Positions 20,151-28,493 of a DNA stretch of 64,000 bases are shown here, piece by piece. Every line of letters begins with the position of its first letter. Position 1 is the first letter of the stretch. Below the pieces are notes generated by a model. That model ran no database searches. It was given only the letters and a program-made list of their open reading frames with translations, and was not told the DNA's origin. This DNA is from Rhodococcus rhodnii (GTDB taxonomy: Bacteria > Actinomycetota > Actinomycetes > Mycobacteriales > Pseudonocardiaceae), in the NCBI GenBank assembly GCA_000720375.1, contig JOAA01000020.1:375526-439525 (forward strand). Reading direction: 5' to 3'. The position numbers and the translations under genes are program-made.

Positions 20151-21782
20151 ATGCCACAAGCCATGCTGGACGGTGCGACACTCGGCACCTGCCTGACCAA
20201 TCTGGCCAGTCGTTCGCCCGATTGCGTCGCGCGGTTCCCCGACACGGGAGCCGCGTTGACCGCCGCGGAGCTGGATCGCGCCTCGGTCGGCGCGGCGCAC
20301 GCGTTTCTCGACGCCGGCATCCGCCCGGGCGACCTCGTCGGGGTGGTGGTCCCAGCCGGTCCGCAGGTGTTCACCACCCTGTTCGGACTGTGGCGGATCG
20401 GCGCGGCGGTGAGCGTACTGCCGGTGGCGGTGGGTTTCGGCGCAGCCGCATCCGCCGCGCAACGGCTCGCGACGCTGATCACCGATGCCGACATCCGAAA
20501 AGTCGTGCTGGACCCGAGTTACGCGGCGATCGGCGGGGAACTGCTGGACATCCTGCCTTCGCTGTCCATTGTGGATGCCGACGTATCCCTGCCTGGCGCG
20601 GCGTGGCGGCTACCGGCGGTGTTCGAGGACGATCTGGCGGTCGTGCAGTTCACCTCCGGCAGCACGGACACCCCGAAAGGCGTGATGCTGCCGCACCGGA
20701 ACCTGATCGCCGGGTTGCTCGCGTGTGTGGTCAGCGGTGAATTGTCCACAAAGGACAGACTGGTTCAGTGGGTGCCGACGTACCACGACATGGGCCTGAT
20801 CTCGCTGATGTCGTTCTTCCTCAACGGGTGTGACGTACACCTGTTCAGCCCCACCGCGTTTTTGCGCAGGCCGGCGCAGCTGCTGCAGTACTTCGCCGAG
20901 GTTAGGGGGACGGCGTTCGCCAGCCCGAACTTCATCTACGAGTTCCTGCTCGACGCGATGAAACCGGACCTGTTGCGCACACTGGACCTCTCGAACTGGC
21001 GGCTGGCCTACAACGGGGCGGAGCCGATCAGCGCTGCGACGATTCAGCGGTTCACCGAAACACTTGCACCGTGCGGAGTCCGCGACAACGTGATGTTCCC
21101 GGTGTACGGCATGGCCGAGGCGACGCTTTCGGTTGCGTATCCCGAGCCCGGTAGTGTGCCGCGAACCGTGACCATCGACCGGAGCGAACTCGGCCGCAGC
21201 AGCCTTGTCCGCGTCGTGTCCGAACTCCACCCGTCAGCCAAGACTGTCGTCGCCGTCGGCAAAGCCGTGCACGGCATCGACATCCGACTGGTGGACTCGC
21301 TCGGCCTGCCGTGCGGGCCCGGTGAAGTCGGACAGATCCAGATCTCTGGCCCGCCGGTGACAACCGGCTACTACCGCGCGCCGGAGATCAACGCCTTCGA
21401 CGGCCCCTGGCTCAGGACGGGCGATCTGGGGTTCCAGCTTGAAGGGGATCTCTTCGTGCTCGGTAGGACCGAAGAGGTGATCGTGACCCCTGACCGCCAC
21501 TTCTTCCCGGACGACATCGAATCCGTTGTCCGTGACATCCCTGGGGTTTACCAGCGTCGTTGCGTGGCCTTCCCAGACCGGGCCCAGGTCGGCGTGATCA
21601 TCGAGGCGGGCGACGCACACGTCGAACGCGTGCGCGCCGAGGCAGAACGCCTGCTCTTGGCCGAGTTGAACCTGGATCAGGTGAGCGTGCACGTGGTCAG
21701 GCCTCGGTGGATCACGCGGACCACGAGCGGGAAGTGGCAGCGTGCCTTGGCTTCCCGCCGCTTGGCTGCCGCAGCCGTCTAG
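20151..21782 (+). CDS. Fatty acyl-AMP ligase (FAAL) 1
   Basis: This 543-aa adenylate-forming enzyme activates a carboxylic acid as acyl-AMP and, in the FAAL subgroup, passes it to an ACP rather than CoA. Visible signatures: FTSGSTDTPKGVM (P-loop), VPTYHDMGLI, YGMAEATL (adenine-binding region, FAAL-type), RTGDLGF, the hinge region GRTEEVIV, and TTSGKWQR with the C-terminal catalytic Lys. It is collinear with the FAAL at 50748 from the first residues (MLDGATL against LLDGTTL), so the two are paralogues. ATG 20151 was chosen on that alignment and GGAAGG 10 nt upstream. Its acceptor ACP is unknown. Candidates are the two free ACPs near 49-54 kb or a PKS loading ACP. Confidence 0.88.
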   Translation: MPQAMLDGATLGTCLTNLASRSPDCVARFPDTGAALTAAELDRASVGAAHAFLDAGIRPGDLVGVVVPAGPQVFTTLFGLWRIGAAVSVLPVAVGFGAAASAAQRLATLITDADIRKVVLDPSYAAIGGELLDILPSLSIVDADVSLPGAAWRLPAVFEDDLAVVQFTSGSTDTPKGVMLPHRNLIAGLLACVVSGELSTKDRLVQWVPTYHDMGLISLMSFFLNGCDVHLFSPTAFLRRPAQLLQYFAEVRGTAFASPNFIYEFLLDAMKPDLLRTLDLSNWRLAYNGAEPISAATIQRFTETLAPCGVRDNVMFPVYGMAEATLSVAYPEPGSVPRTVTIDRSELGRSSLVRVVSELHPSAKTVVAVGKAVHGIDIRLVDSLGLPCGPGEVGQIQISGPPVTTGYYRAPEINAFDGPWLRTGDLGFQLEGDLFVLGRTEEVIVTPDRHFFPDDIESVVRDIPGVYQRRCVAFPDRAQVGVIIEAGDAHVERVRAEAERLLLAELNLDQVSVHVVRPRWITRTTSGKWQRALASRRLAAAAV

Positions 21783-21801
21783 GAGCACGGGCTGCTTCCC
21801 C

Positions 21802-22206
21802 GTGGGACAACTGGGTGCCGTGCGCAGCGCGATCACCGTCGACGAGCGCTTCGGCGAGGCGTGCCTCCAGGGACTGAAAGGCTTCTCCCACGTGGAGGTC
21901 CTCTTCGTCTTCGACCAGTTCCCGGAACACGACGACTTCCGCGAACCCCGCCCCAACCGCGGCCGCTCCGACCTCCCGCCCGTTGGTATCTTCGCCAGTC
22001 GCGGCCCTCGCAGGCCGAACCGCATCGGGGTGACATGCTGCGCGATCGAATCCGTCCACGGTCGCGAACTGACGGTGGTGGGCCTCGACGCGGTCTCCGG
22101 CACCCCGGTCATCGACCTGAAGCCGGCGATGGCGGAGTTCCACCCGGCGAACATCAAGCAGCCGGAATGGGTCAGCCGCCTGATGTCGGAGTACTTCCAG
22201 CCGTGA
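21802..22206 (+). CDS. trmO: TrmO-family tRNA (t6A37) N6-methyltransferase
   Basis: This 134-aa protein matches the TrmO/YaeB/VirR fold: GAVRSAI near the N-terminus, FSHVEVLFVFDQF, then VGIFASRGPRRPNRIGVTCC, and GTPVIDLKP near the C-terminus. TrmO uses SAM to methylate N6 of threonylcarbamoyladenosine at tRNA position 37. The RxPxRPNxIG motif is the family hallmark. The start is uncertain: GTG 21802 gives a short but acceptable N-terminus, with AGGAG only at 17 nt. It lies 19 bp after the FAAL stop and is likely read through from it. It is probably a housekeeping gene beside or inside the cluster, though plasmid VirR-like relatives are also known. Confidence 0.85.
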   Translation: MGQLGAVRSAITVDERFGEACLQGLKGFSHVEVLFVFDQFPEHDDFREPRPNRGRSDLPPVGIFASRGPRRPNRIGVTCCAIESVHGRELTVVGLDAVSGTPVIDLKPAMAEFHPANIKQPEWVSRLMSEYFQP

Positions 22207-22257
22207 CCGGCCCCATCAACCCGCCGCGCTCACCGCCTCCGCCGCAGGCCCGGTCCC

Positions 22258-22300
22258 AACAGCACAGAGGTCGCCGCGCCGCGGCGACCTCTGTGCTGTT
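22258..22300. terminator. Near-perfect 21-bp inverted repeat, terminator of FAAL1-trmO
   Basis: The arms 22258-22278 and 22280-22300 are perfectly complementary around a single central C. They would fold as a long GC-rich hairpin with a short loop, starting 51 bp after the trmO stop. The rest of 22301-22457 shows nothing else. Confidence 0.8.
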
Positions 22301-22457
22301 CAACGGACATGCGCCACCGCAACAACAATCCACCCGGGGAACCCCTGGATTTCACGTTACCGCAAGGGTCCGACAGTCTGGACGTTCCGGCTGGGCACCG
22401 GGGTGCAGCCGCCAGGTGGGATGACTTTTGGTCCGGCTTGGGTCTGGTGATCCAGCC

Positions 22458-24113
22458 TCACTCGCCCAGTTCGACCGGGGCGATCTCGTGGAAGACGTCA
22501 CCAGGCCCGGGGTTGTCCGGATGTGTCCGGCCGCCCAGATGGTCGACCACGCCCCACACCGCGTTCAAAGCGGTGGTCACGGCCCCCTCAGCGAATCCCG
22601 CGGTCCACGAGATGTCATCGCCGCACAAGAAGAACCCGCGATGCCGCTCAGCCATGCCGTCCTGCATGAAATGGCTGAACAGCCTGCGCTGGTAGCGGTA
22701 GTGGCCGGGCAGGTTCGACTTGAACGCGCCCATGAACCTCGGCTCGGTCTCCCACGTGATGGTCAGTGGCGCGCTGATGATGTGCGAGCGGATGTCCACG
22801 TCAGGATAGATTTTGTCCAGTTTGGACAGCAGCAGTTCCAGCCGCTGCTCGGCCGACAGGGTCGCGAACTTCAGCGAGTCGTCGTTCCACGTGTAGGACA
22901 GGCACATCACGCCGGGCTCGTCCGGGCCGGAGTCGAAAAGGTAGACGCTGCGCGGCATCCGGTCTGTCAGCGTCATGCCCATGGTGCGCCGGCCCGTGGT
23001 CGGGTCCGCGTCCAGCCAGAACGGCCGGTCGGTGAGCACGAACAACTTCGACGATCCCATGTAGTGGGTGCGTTCCACCGCGGTCCACAGGTCGGGCGGC
23101 AACAGGTCCGGGTCGCTGTCCACGTGGTTGAGCAGCGCCCAGACGTGTGGGCTGAACACCACCGCGGGGTAACGCTGCACGTGGCCGTTGGCGTCCTCGA
23201 CCGCGTAGCCGTTGGCTTCGCGGCGGATTCGGATGGCAGCGGGTTTCGGTTGTCCCCCATGCAGATCCGACAGTGAGGTGCCGGTTGGCCAGTGCGCGAT
23301 CGAGTCGGGGCGGTGCGTCCACAGGCCGTTCGGCAACTGCTGCGACCCGCCGACGATGATCATCTGCTCGTCGTCGGCGTCGGTGTAGACCACGCGCAGG
23401 ATCTCCACGATCGAGTTCGGGAAATCCGTGTCCCAGCCACCGGTTCCGAAGCCGACCTGGCCGAAGATCTCGCGGTGCCGGAACGACGCGAAAGCGGGCG
23501 AGGTGGCCAGGAATCCGTAGAACGACTGGTCGTCGTACTGCCTGACCAGCTGGTTCCACACCGCCTTCAGGGTCGGGATGTCCCGCTGCCGGATGGCGTC
23601 CTGCATGGTGAACAGCTCGGCACGATCCTGCAGCGCCTTGGCCCACGCGTCCGCCACTTCCTGGAACTCGTCGGGCAGGTCCGCCCCGGACCGCGCCCAG
23701 TGCGAACGTCCCTCAAGGTTCACCAGCGTGGCGGGCGTGCAGGCCGCCATCGGATTGGGGAACGGGCGGGTGTCCAGGCCGAGCGTGTCGATGTAGTGGA
23801 ACAAGGTGGTCGCCGCCGCTGGGAAGCGCATGGCTCCCATCTCCGCGACGTAGTCCGGATTCTCCGGGAACGGCACCGAACGCATCCGGCCGCCGAGCTG
23901 TTCCGCCTCGTACACAACGGGTTTCAAGCCCAGTCGCATCAGCTCGTACGCGGCGGTCATGCCCGACATCCCGCCGCCGATCACGGCGACCGGGGTCCCG
24001 TGCCGGTGTTGCGGCACCGCACCGAGTCCGGCCGGGTGCCGTAACCATTCGTCGTAGGCGAAAGGGAAATCCGGGATGAGCATCGTCACCCGGTTCACGC
24101 TGGCCGCGGTCAC
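22458..24113 (-). CDS. Flavin amine oxidase, amino acid 2-monooxygenase type (probable arginine 2-monooxygenase)
   Basis: This 551-aa FAD enzyme of the amine oxidase family has the N-terminal dinucleotide-binding motif VIGGGMSGM, then YEAEQLGGRMRS, and the C-terminal FAD motif FLCGDDISWTAGFAEGAV. The length and the GAFKSNLPGHYRYQ segment fit tryptophan/arginine 2-monooxygenases, which turn an amino acid into the one-carbon-shorter amide. GTG 24113 overlaps the nitrilase stop (GTGA), with GAGAGG 6 nt upstream, so the two are coupled. A monooxygenase plus amidohydrolase pair converts L-arginine to 4-guanidinobutanoate in marginolactone pathways. Tryptophan to indole-acetic acid would use the same families, but the PKS context favours a starter-unit role. 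Substrate specificity is inferred. Confidence 0.85.
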   Translation of the reverse strand: MTAASVNRVTMLIPDFPFAYDEWLRHPAGLGAVPQHRHGTPVAVIGGGMSGMTAAYELMRLGLKPVVYEAEQLGGRMRSVPFPENPDYVAEMGAMRFPAAATTLFHYIDTLGLDTRPFPNPMAACTPATLVNLEGRSHWARSGADLPDEFQEVADAWAKALQDRAELFTMQDAIRQRDIPTLKAVWNQLVRQYDDQSFYGFLATSPAFASFRHREIFGQVGFGTGGWDTDFPNSIVEILRVVYTDADDEQMIIVGGSQQLPNGLWTHRPDSIAHWPTGTSLSDLHGGQPKPAAIRIRREANGYAVEDANGHVQRYPAVVFSPHVWALLNHVDSDPDLLPPDLWTAVERTHYMGSSKLFVLTDRPFWLDADPTTGRRTMGMTLTDRMPRSVYLFDSGPDEPGVMCLSYTWNDDSLKFATLSAEQRLELLLSKLDKIYPDVDIRSHIISAPLTITWETEPRFMGAFKSNLPGHYRYQRRLFSHFMQDGMAERHRGFFLCGDDISWTAGFAEGAVTTALNAVWGVVDHLGGRTHPDNPGPGDVFHEIAPVELGE

Positions 24114-24931
24114 AGAGCAACCTCTCGATCGGTCGTGGGACCGAGCAGCCGCCCGTACAGGTCCGGCCGGCGATCCCGCAGATAAGGAGTGGCGGCACGA
24201 GCCGCGTGCAAGGTTTCGCGGTCCACATTGACCACCAGCAACTGGTCCTCGACCGGGGACGCCTGCTCGCTCGTGCCATCGGGCCAAGCGATCTGGCTCA
24301 TCCCGCAGAAATGGCGCGGGCCATCCCGGCCGACCCAGTTCGCGTAACAGACATAGAGCTGGCTTTCAAAGGCGCGGACCGGCACCACCGATCGGGCCAC
24401 GAATTCCCACGGGCTTTCCAGCGCGGTCGGCACGACCAGCAGATCGGTGCCGGACAGCGCGTGCGCCCGTACTGTTTCGGGGAATTCCACGTCGAAACAC
24501 ACCAGCAAGCCGACGACCAAGTCGCCGACCTTCGCCTGCACCACGGCCTCGTTGCCGGGAACGAACACCGCGTGTTCCATCGCGCCATAAAGATGTGCTT
24601 TGCGGTAAACCGCGAGAGACTGTCCGGTCGAGTCGACGAGCTGAACGGAGTTGTGCAGGCCGTCGGGCGTGCACTCCGGCCAGCCGTAGACGATGGCGAT
24701 GCCCGCGTGTGCCGCGATGTCGGCCATTGCCTGGTTGAGCGGACCGTCCAGTGGTTCTGCGCCGCTCACCGTCTCGGCAGGGGTCGACTGGTAGCCGGTG
24801 GTGGACAGCTCGGGCGTCACCAGCAGGTCCGCACCGGCGGCCGCGGCGCGCTTGGCGACCCGGGCGATCCGCTCGAGTGGTGCCGCCCGCTGGCCCCGGT
24901 GCGGGGTGGCCTGCCAGCATGCGATGATCAC
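24110..24931 (-). CDS. Carbon-nitrogen hydrolase (probable 4-guanidinobutanamide amidohydrolase)
   Basis: This 273-aa nitrilase-superfamily protein has the full catalytic triad: Glu in TPELSTTGY (about residue 43), Lys in YRKAHLYG (about 110) and Cys in CFDVEFPE (about 145). GTG 24931 is chosen because AGGAGGG lies immediately upstream; a longer frame to 25033 has no such site. It hydrolyses a terminal amide to the acid and ammonia. The gene is first in a two-gene unit with the amine oxidase, overlapping it by 4 bp. In guanidinobutyrate-primed polyketide clusters this is the second of three steps. The upstream region carries a TAGGGG box and a tandem repeat. Confidence 0.88.
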   Translation of the reverse strand: MIIACWQATPHRGQRAAPLERIARVAKRAAAAGADLLVTPELSTTGYQSTPAETVSGAEPLDGPLNQAMADIAAHAGIAIVYGWPECTPDGLHNSVQLVDSTGQSLAVYRKAHLYGAMEHAVFVPGNEAVVQAKVGDLVVGLLVCFDVEFPETVRAHALSGTDLLVVPTALESPWEFVARSVVPVRAFESQLYVCYANWVGRDGPRHFCGMSQIAWPDGTSEQASPVEDQLLVVNVDRETLHAARAATPYLRDRRPDLYGRLLGPTTDREVAL

Positions 24932-25033
24932 GGCGCCCTCCTGGAAATGTGCGACCGAATCGCATTGGCACGACTGAAATACCCCTCGATCCGAAGATAT
25001 TTCCCGGCATTGCGGGCGACAACCCGACCACAC

Positions 25034-25064
25034 CCCCTACCCACCGGGGTAAATCGGGGTAAAT
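25034..25064 (-). promoter_or_regulatory. TAGGGG box and tandem 10-bp repeat upstream of the nitrilase-oxidase unit
   Basis: TAGGGG on the minus strand (25039-25034) faces the nitrilase gene 103 bp away. Beside it CGGGGTAAAT is repeated twice head to tail (25045-25054 and 25055-25064). This lies between the nitrilase start and the end of the LuxR gene. Confidence 0.5.
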
Positions 25065-25128
25065 GGTCAAGGGGTGTGCCAGACGCTTATCGCGCCTGTC
25101 ACACCCCTGTTGACAATCCTCGACGGAA

Positions 25129-27996
25129 TTACGCCTGTGAGTAGGCCGGCCGAGCCCTGCTCAACGATGACGCCAATGTCGCCGTGGGCGCGGCGTAGGT
25201 TTTGTCGGCCATGTGGGCGTCGGGGGTGCCCGCGGGGAGACTGACCGGCAAGTCGGTGCGCCGCTTGATGTTCAGCTTCCGGTACACACGAGTCAGGTGC
25301 TGTTCGACCGTGCTCACCGTGATGTGCAGTTTGCGACTGATCTCGCGGTTGGTGCGCCCGAGCGCGGCCAGGGTCGCCACTCTGCGCTCAGCCTCGCTGA
25401 GCGTGGACATCCCCGCCGTCTCGGTCTTCGCCGCGTCGACTTCGCCGTCCGCGGACTTCCAGTTGACGGTCAGCTTGTTCGACAACCACTCGGCGTTGCA
25501 CCGCTTGGCCAGCTGCAGTGCCCGCCGGTGCACCAGCCGGGCCCGTTCCAGCTCACCGACGATCTGCCAGACCTGGCTCAGTTCGGCGAACGCCTGCGCG
25601 AGCTGGTAGCGATCCCCGCTGGTCCACAACAGGTCCACGGCCTCGCTGAGCAACTGCAGCCGCTGCCGTTGCTCGCTGACCGACGCCAGGATGCTCAACG
25701 ACACTCCCCGCATGCGGGGCGAGTCCGCACCGATCATCTCCAGCTGCTCGGTGATCAGCTTGCGTGCCCGGCCCGGCTGCCCGAGCTGGTTGAGCGCCTG
25801 CGCCAGCAAACCACGCCACGGCAACACGTTGGGGTGGTCCAGCTGCCACGCCACCGCGAGGTCGCCGACCACCTTGAAGTCGTCGAGCGCGGCATGTGGC
25901 CGGTTGGTGGCCAGGTACAGGACTCCCCTGGCCGCCAGGTACTGCAACTGGTACCTGGTGCCTGCCATGGTGTGCGGCACGCGGCGGTTGAGGTGCTTCG
26001 CCGCTTCGTCGAACTTGCCCATCATCGTGGTGGCCAGAACCAAGTGGGACAGCGGAGATCCGATCGCCACACCCCAGCTGTGCGGCGACATGATCGACAG
26101 TGCCGTGCTCGCGTCGCGCTCCGCGTCGACGAGATCGCCCCGCTGCAACCTGATCCCGGCCCGGGTGTCCAGCAACACCGCGGACCACGTGGTCGCGTAG
26201 TCCCTTTCCGCTTCTCGCAGCAGTTCGTCGCACCAGTACATCGCCCGGTCCGACTGCCCTGCCGCGATGAGGTCGTGCAATGCACTGACCACGGACTCCA
26301 GTGAGATGTCACCGACCCGCGCACCCTGCAGCACCTGCTCGGCCCGGTCGACCAGCGTGGGCTTACGCGCGGCGGACGGATGGGCCGGATTGGTTCGCGG
26401 CTTGGCGAAGACCTCTCCCGGCCGTGGTTCGAAGATCCCGCCGGAGCCCTGCGCGGCCGCGAACACCTTGGGGTGCCATGCAGCGAGCCATTCGCGCGTG
26501 AGCTTGCGCTCCGTGGAGTCCTGCGCTCCCGGCACCGCCACCGAGTTGCCGACCAGCTCCAGCGCCCGCACGGCCTCGTCCGGACGACCGAGCCACGCCA
26601 ACGACCGCACCAGGTGCATCATCTCCCGGTCGCTGAGCAATCCCTTCGCCAGGGTCGCCTGCAACGGACCGAGGTGACGGGCGGCCGCCGCCGGATTGAT
26701 CGTCCACTGCATGGACGCGACCCGGGCCGTCAAGGTGGCGCGCATCGCCTCGTTGTCACAGGCGCGGCTGGTGAACTCCAGATACCGCACCGCTTCCTCG
26801 ACCTGACCGGCGGCCATCATCTGGTCGGCGTGCACCAGTGCCTGGTCCACGCCTGCCTTCAGCACCTCGATCGCCCATGGCTCCTCGGCCTCGCCTGCCG
26901 CGAGCAGGTAACCGACCACATCGGACGGTGCCGCGCCGTCGTGGTAGAGCAGCTCGGCGGCCCGGAGGTTCAATGTGGACAGTTCTTCCGGGCTGAGCTC
27001 GTTCAGCACGGCCGTGGCCGCCACCGGCGAGCGGAACTGGGAATCGACCGTCAACCCGGCCTGTGCCAACGCTTCCAGCGTGCCGGTCACCACCGACAAC
27101 CGGACCCCGAGAAACCGGGCGACCAGTGCGGAGGTGGCGAACTCGCCGAGCACCGCGATCGCCCTGGCGATCTCCACCAGCCTCGGCCCGCCCCGGTGCA
27201 TACAGGTCAGCACCGCACGGGTGAACGCCTCACCGATCACCGGCTGGTCGAGCACGGCCGGTGATTCGTCCTGCGGAACGGCCGGCTGGTCGTCGACAAG
27301 TGCGTGCACCAGCAAGGGGTTGCCGCCGGACAACTCGTGGTAGCCCGCCGCGACGTCGAACGCGGGCTCGAGGTTCATCCGCGCGGCCACCAGTTCACCG
27401 ACGCCCTTGATGGACAACGGCTGCAGATCGAACTGACGGCAGTGCGGTTCCCGCAACGCCTCGGTGACCACAGTGGACGGAGCCTGCGCGTCGTGGGTGA
27501 GCAACAGCATCACCTTGGCCGCGCCGATCCGGTGCTGGAGGTATGTCAGCACCTGCATCGAGCCGCTGTCGGCGAACTGGTGGTCGTCCACGGTGATCAG
27601 CAGCGGCCGGTCGTGCGTCAGCTCGAGCAGCCGGACGCAGACGCTGTGCGCCACCTGGGTTTCGACCGGCCAGCCGCCCGGCCGCCCGGCCCGCGCGGGA
27701 GTGGCCGCGGGTGCGATGAGCCCGGCGAGCAGCGCGGACAATTCCGGCGGAATGGACGCACCGCGGCAGAACTGCTCGACGAGACCGAAGCGGAGCATCT
27801 GCTCGCTCGCCGCGCCGGTCGCCCGCAGCACCGTCACACCGGACCGCACAGCCTCCTCTTCGAAGGCTCGCACCAAGGCGGTTTTACCGGTGGCGATTCC
27901 ACCGGTAATCAACGCTATCTTCCCACTCCCTTTCGCGGTTTCGCGTAAAAGCTTCGTTAATTCCAAGATTACATTGTTGCGTTCAACCAAACTCAC
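25129..27996 (-). CDS. LAL-family LuxR transcriptional activator
   Basis: This 955-aa regulator of the large ATP-binding LuxR type (PikD/MalT-like) has an N-terminal AAA+/NACHT ATPase with Walker A GGIATGKT (residues ~32-39) and Walker B LLITVDDHQFAD (~120). A long helical TPR-like middle follows. The C-terminal LuxR helix-turn-helix (~890-945) reads LSEAERRVATLAALGRTNREI and STVEQHLTRVYRKLNIKRR. GTG 27996 has GGGGGGAAG 8 nt upstream and starts at the conserved LVERNNVI. Longer starts at 28056 and 28095 are possible. LAL proteins commonly activate macrolide clusters. It is the only pathway-specific activator in the window and the natural candidate to read the TAGGGG boxes, but that link is untested. 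Confidence 0.93.
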   Translation of the reverse strand: MSLVERNNVILELTKLLRETAKGSGKIALITGGIATGKTALVRAFEEEAVRSGVTVLRATGAASEQMLRFGLVEQFCRGASIPPELSALLAGLIAPAATPARAGRPGGWPVETQVAHSVCVRLLELTHDRPLLITVDDHQFADSGSMQVLTYLQHRIGAAKVMLLLTHDAQAPSTVVTEALREPHCRQFDLQPLSIKGVGELVAARMNLEPAFDVAAGYHELSGGNPLLVHALVDDQPAVPQDESPAVLDQPVIGEAFTRAVLTCMHRGGPRLVEIARAIAVLGEFATSALVARFLGVRLSVVTGTLEALAQAGLTVDSQFRSPVAATAVLNELSPEELSTLNLRAAELLYHDGAAPSDVVGYLLAAGEAEEPWAIEVLKAGVDQALVHADQMMAAGQVEEAVRYLEFTSRACDNEAMRATLTARVASMQWTINPAAAARHLGPLQATLAKGLLSDREMMHLVRSLAWLGRPDEAVRALELVGNSVAVPGAQDSTERKLTREWLAAWHPKVFAAAQGSGGIFEPRPGEVFAKPRTNPAHPSAARKPTLVDRAEQVLQGARVGDISLESVVSALHDLIAAGQSDRAMYWCDELLREAERDYATTWSAVLLDTRAGIRLQRGDLVDAERDASTALSIMSPHSWGVAIGSPLSHLVLATTMMGKFDEAAKHLNRRVPHTMAGTRYQLQYLAARGVLYLATNRPHAALDDFKVVGDLAVAWQLDHPNVLPWRGLLAQALNQLGQPGRARKLITEQLEMIGADSPRMRGVSLSILASVSEQRQRLQLLSEAVDLLWTSGDRYQLAQAFAELSQVWQIVGELERARLVHRRALQLAKRCNAEWLSNKLTVNWKSADGEVDAAKTETAGMSTLSEAERRVATLAALGRTNREISRKLHITVSTVEQHLTRVYRKLNIKRRTDLPVSLPAGTPDAHMADKTYAAPTATLASSLSRARPAYSQA

Positions 27997-28493
27997 GCGT
28001 CTTCCCCCCAGAGAAAAACGGTAGTTGTGCTGGCCAAAGGTCGTCGCCTGCTTCATCCTCAGCGACAATCCCCTGCGGGACCGCCTAAAAGCCACCCAGA
28101 TGAGTTAAAGCAGACAACGTCCGCGTGGGAGTGTACCACACGACGGTCGCCGATCCGGGTAATCCTTAACCTCCTGCCTCGACCGGGAACTTGGCGAGCT
28201 TCCATCCATGCGTCAATCCAACCAATACATGTCGCAATCCAACAGTCCTGTCAAGACCGTTCCACGCAGTGTCCCGCGATGGTCACCTAGCGGAAAACAC
28301 GTACCGCGGCGGCTTTTCACATCCCTGGCGCATACCGTGAACACCCCGTCCCCCAGCTCGGCGATAAGGGCAGCTTAGGGGTGCCGGGGTGGACAGCCCG
28401 AACCTAGCCTCGCTGGGAGGCGGCGCCTTTCGCTATCCGCGCCGTACTTCACGCGGACTCTCTGGGGAGCGCTGGCAGAAAGGGCTACGCGAG
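27997..28493. other. 497-bp divergent intergenic region with a 9-bp direct repeat
   Basis: This region separates the LAL gene and the acyl-CoA ligase gene and must hold both promoters. CAATCCAAC occurs at 28214-28222 and 28235-28243, exactly 21 bp apart, a spacing typical of activator sites on one helix face. Base composition is less GC-rich than in the genes. No credible ORF was seen. Confidence 0.5.
28376..28381 (+). promoter_or_regulatory. TAGGGG box upstream of acyl-CoA ligase
   Basis: A single TAGGGG on the strand of the ligase gene, 113 bp before its ATG; the extended match is TTAGGGGTG. Confidence 0.5.

Noticed and set aside
21802..22206. Treating the TrmO-like gene as a biosynthetic methyltransferase
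   Set aside because: The RPNxIG and GTPVIDLKP motifs place it in the tRNA-modifying TrmO family; adjacency to FAAL1 is probably positional.
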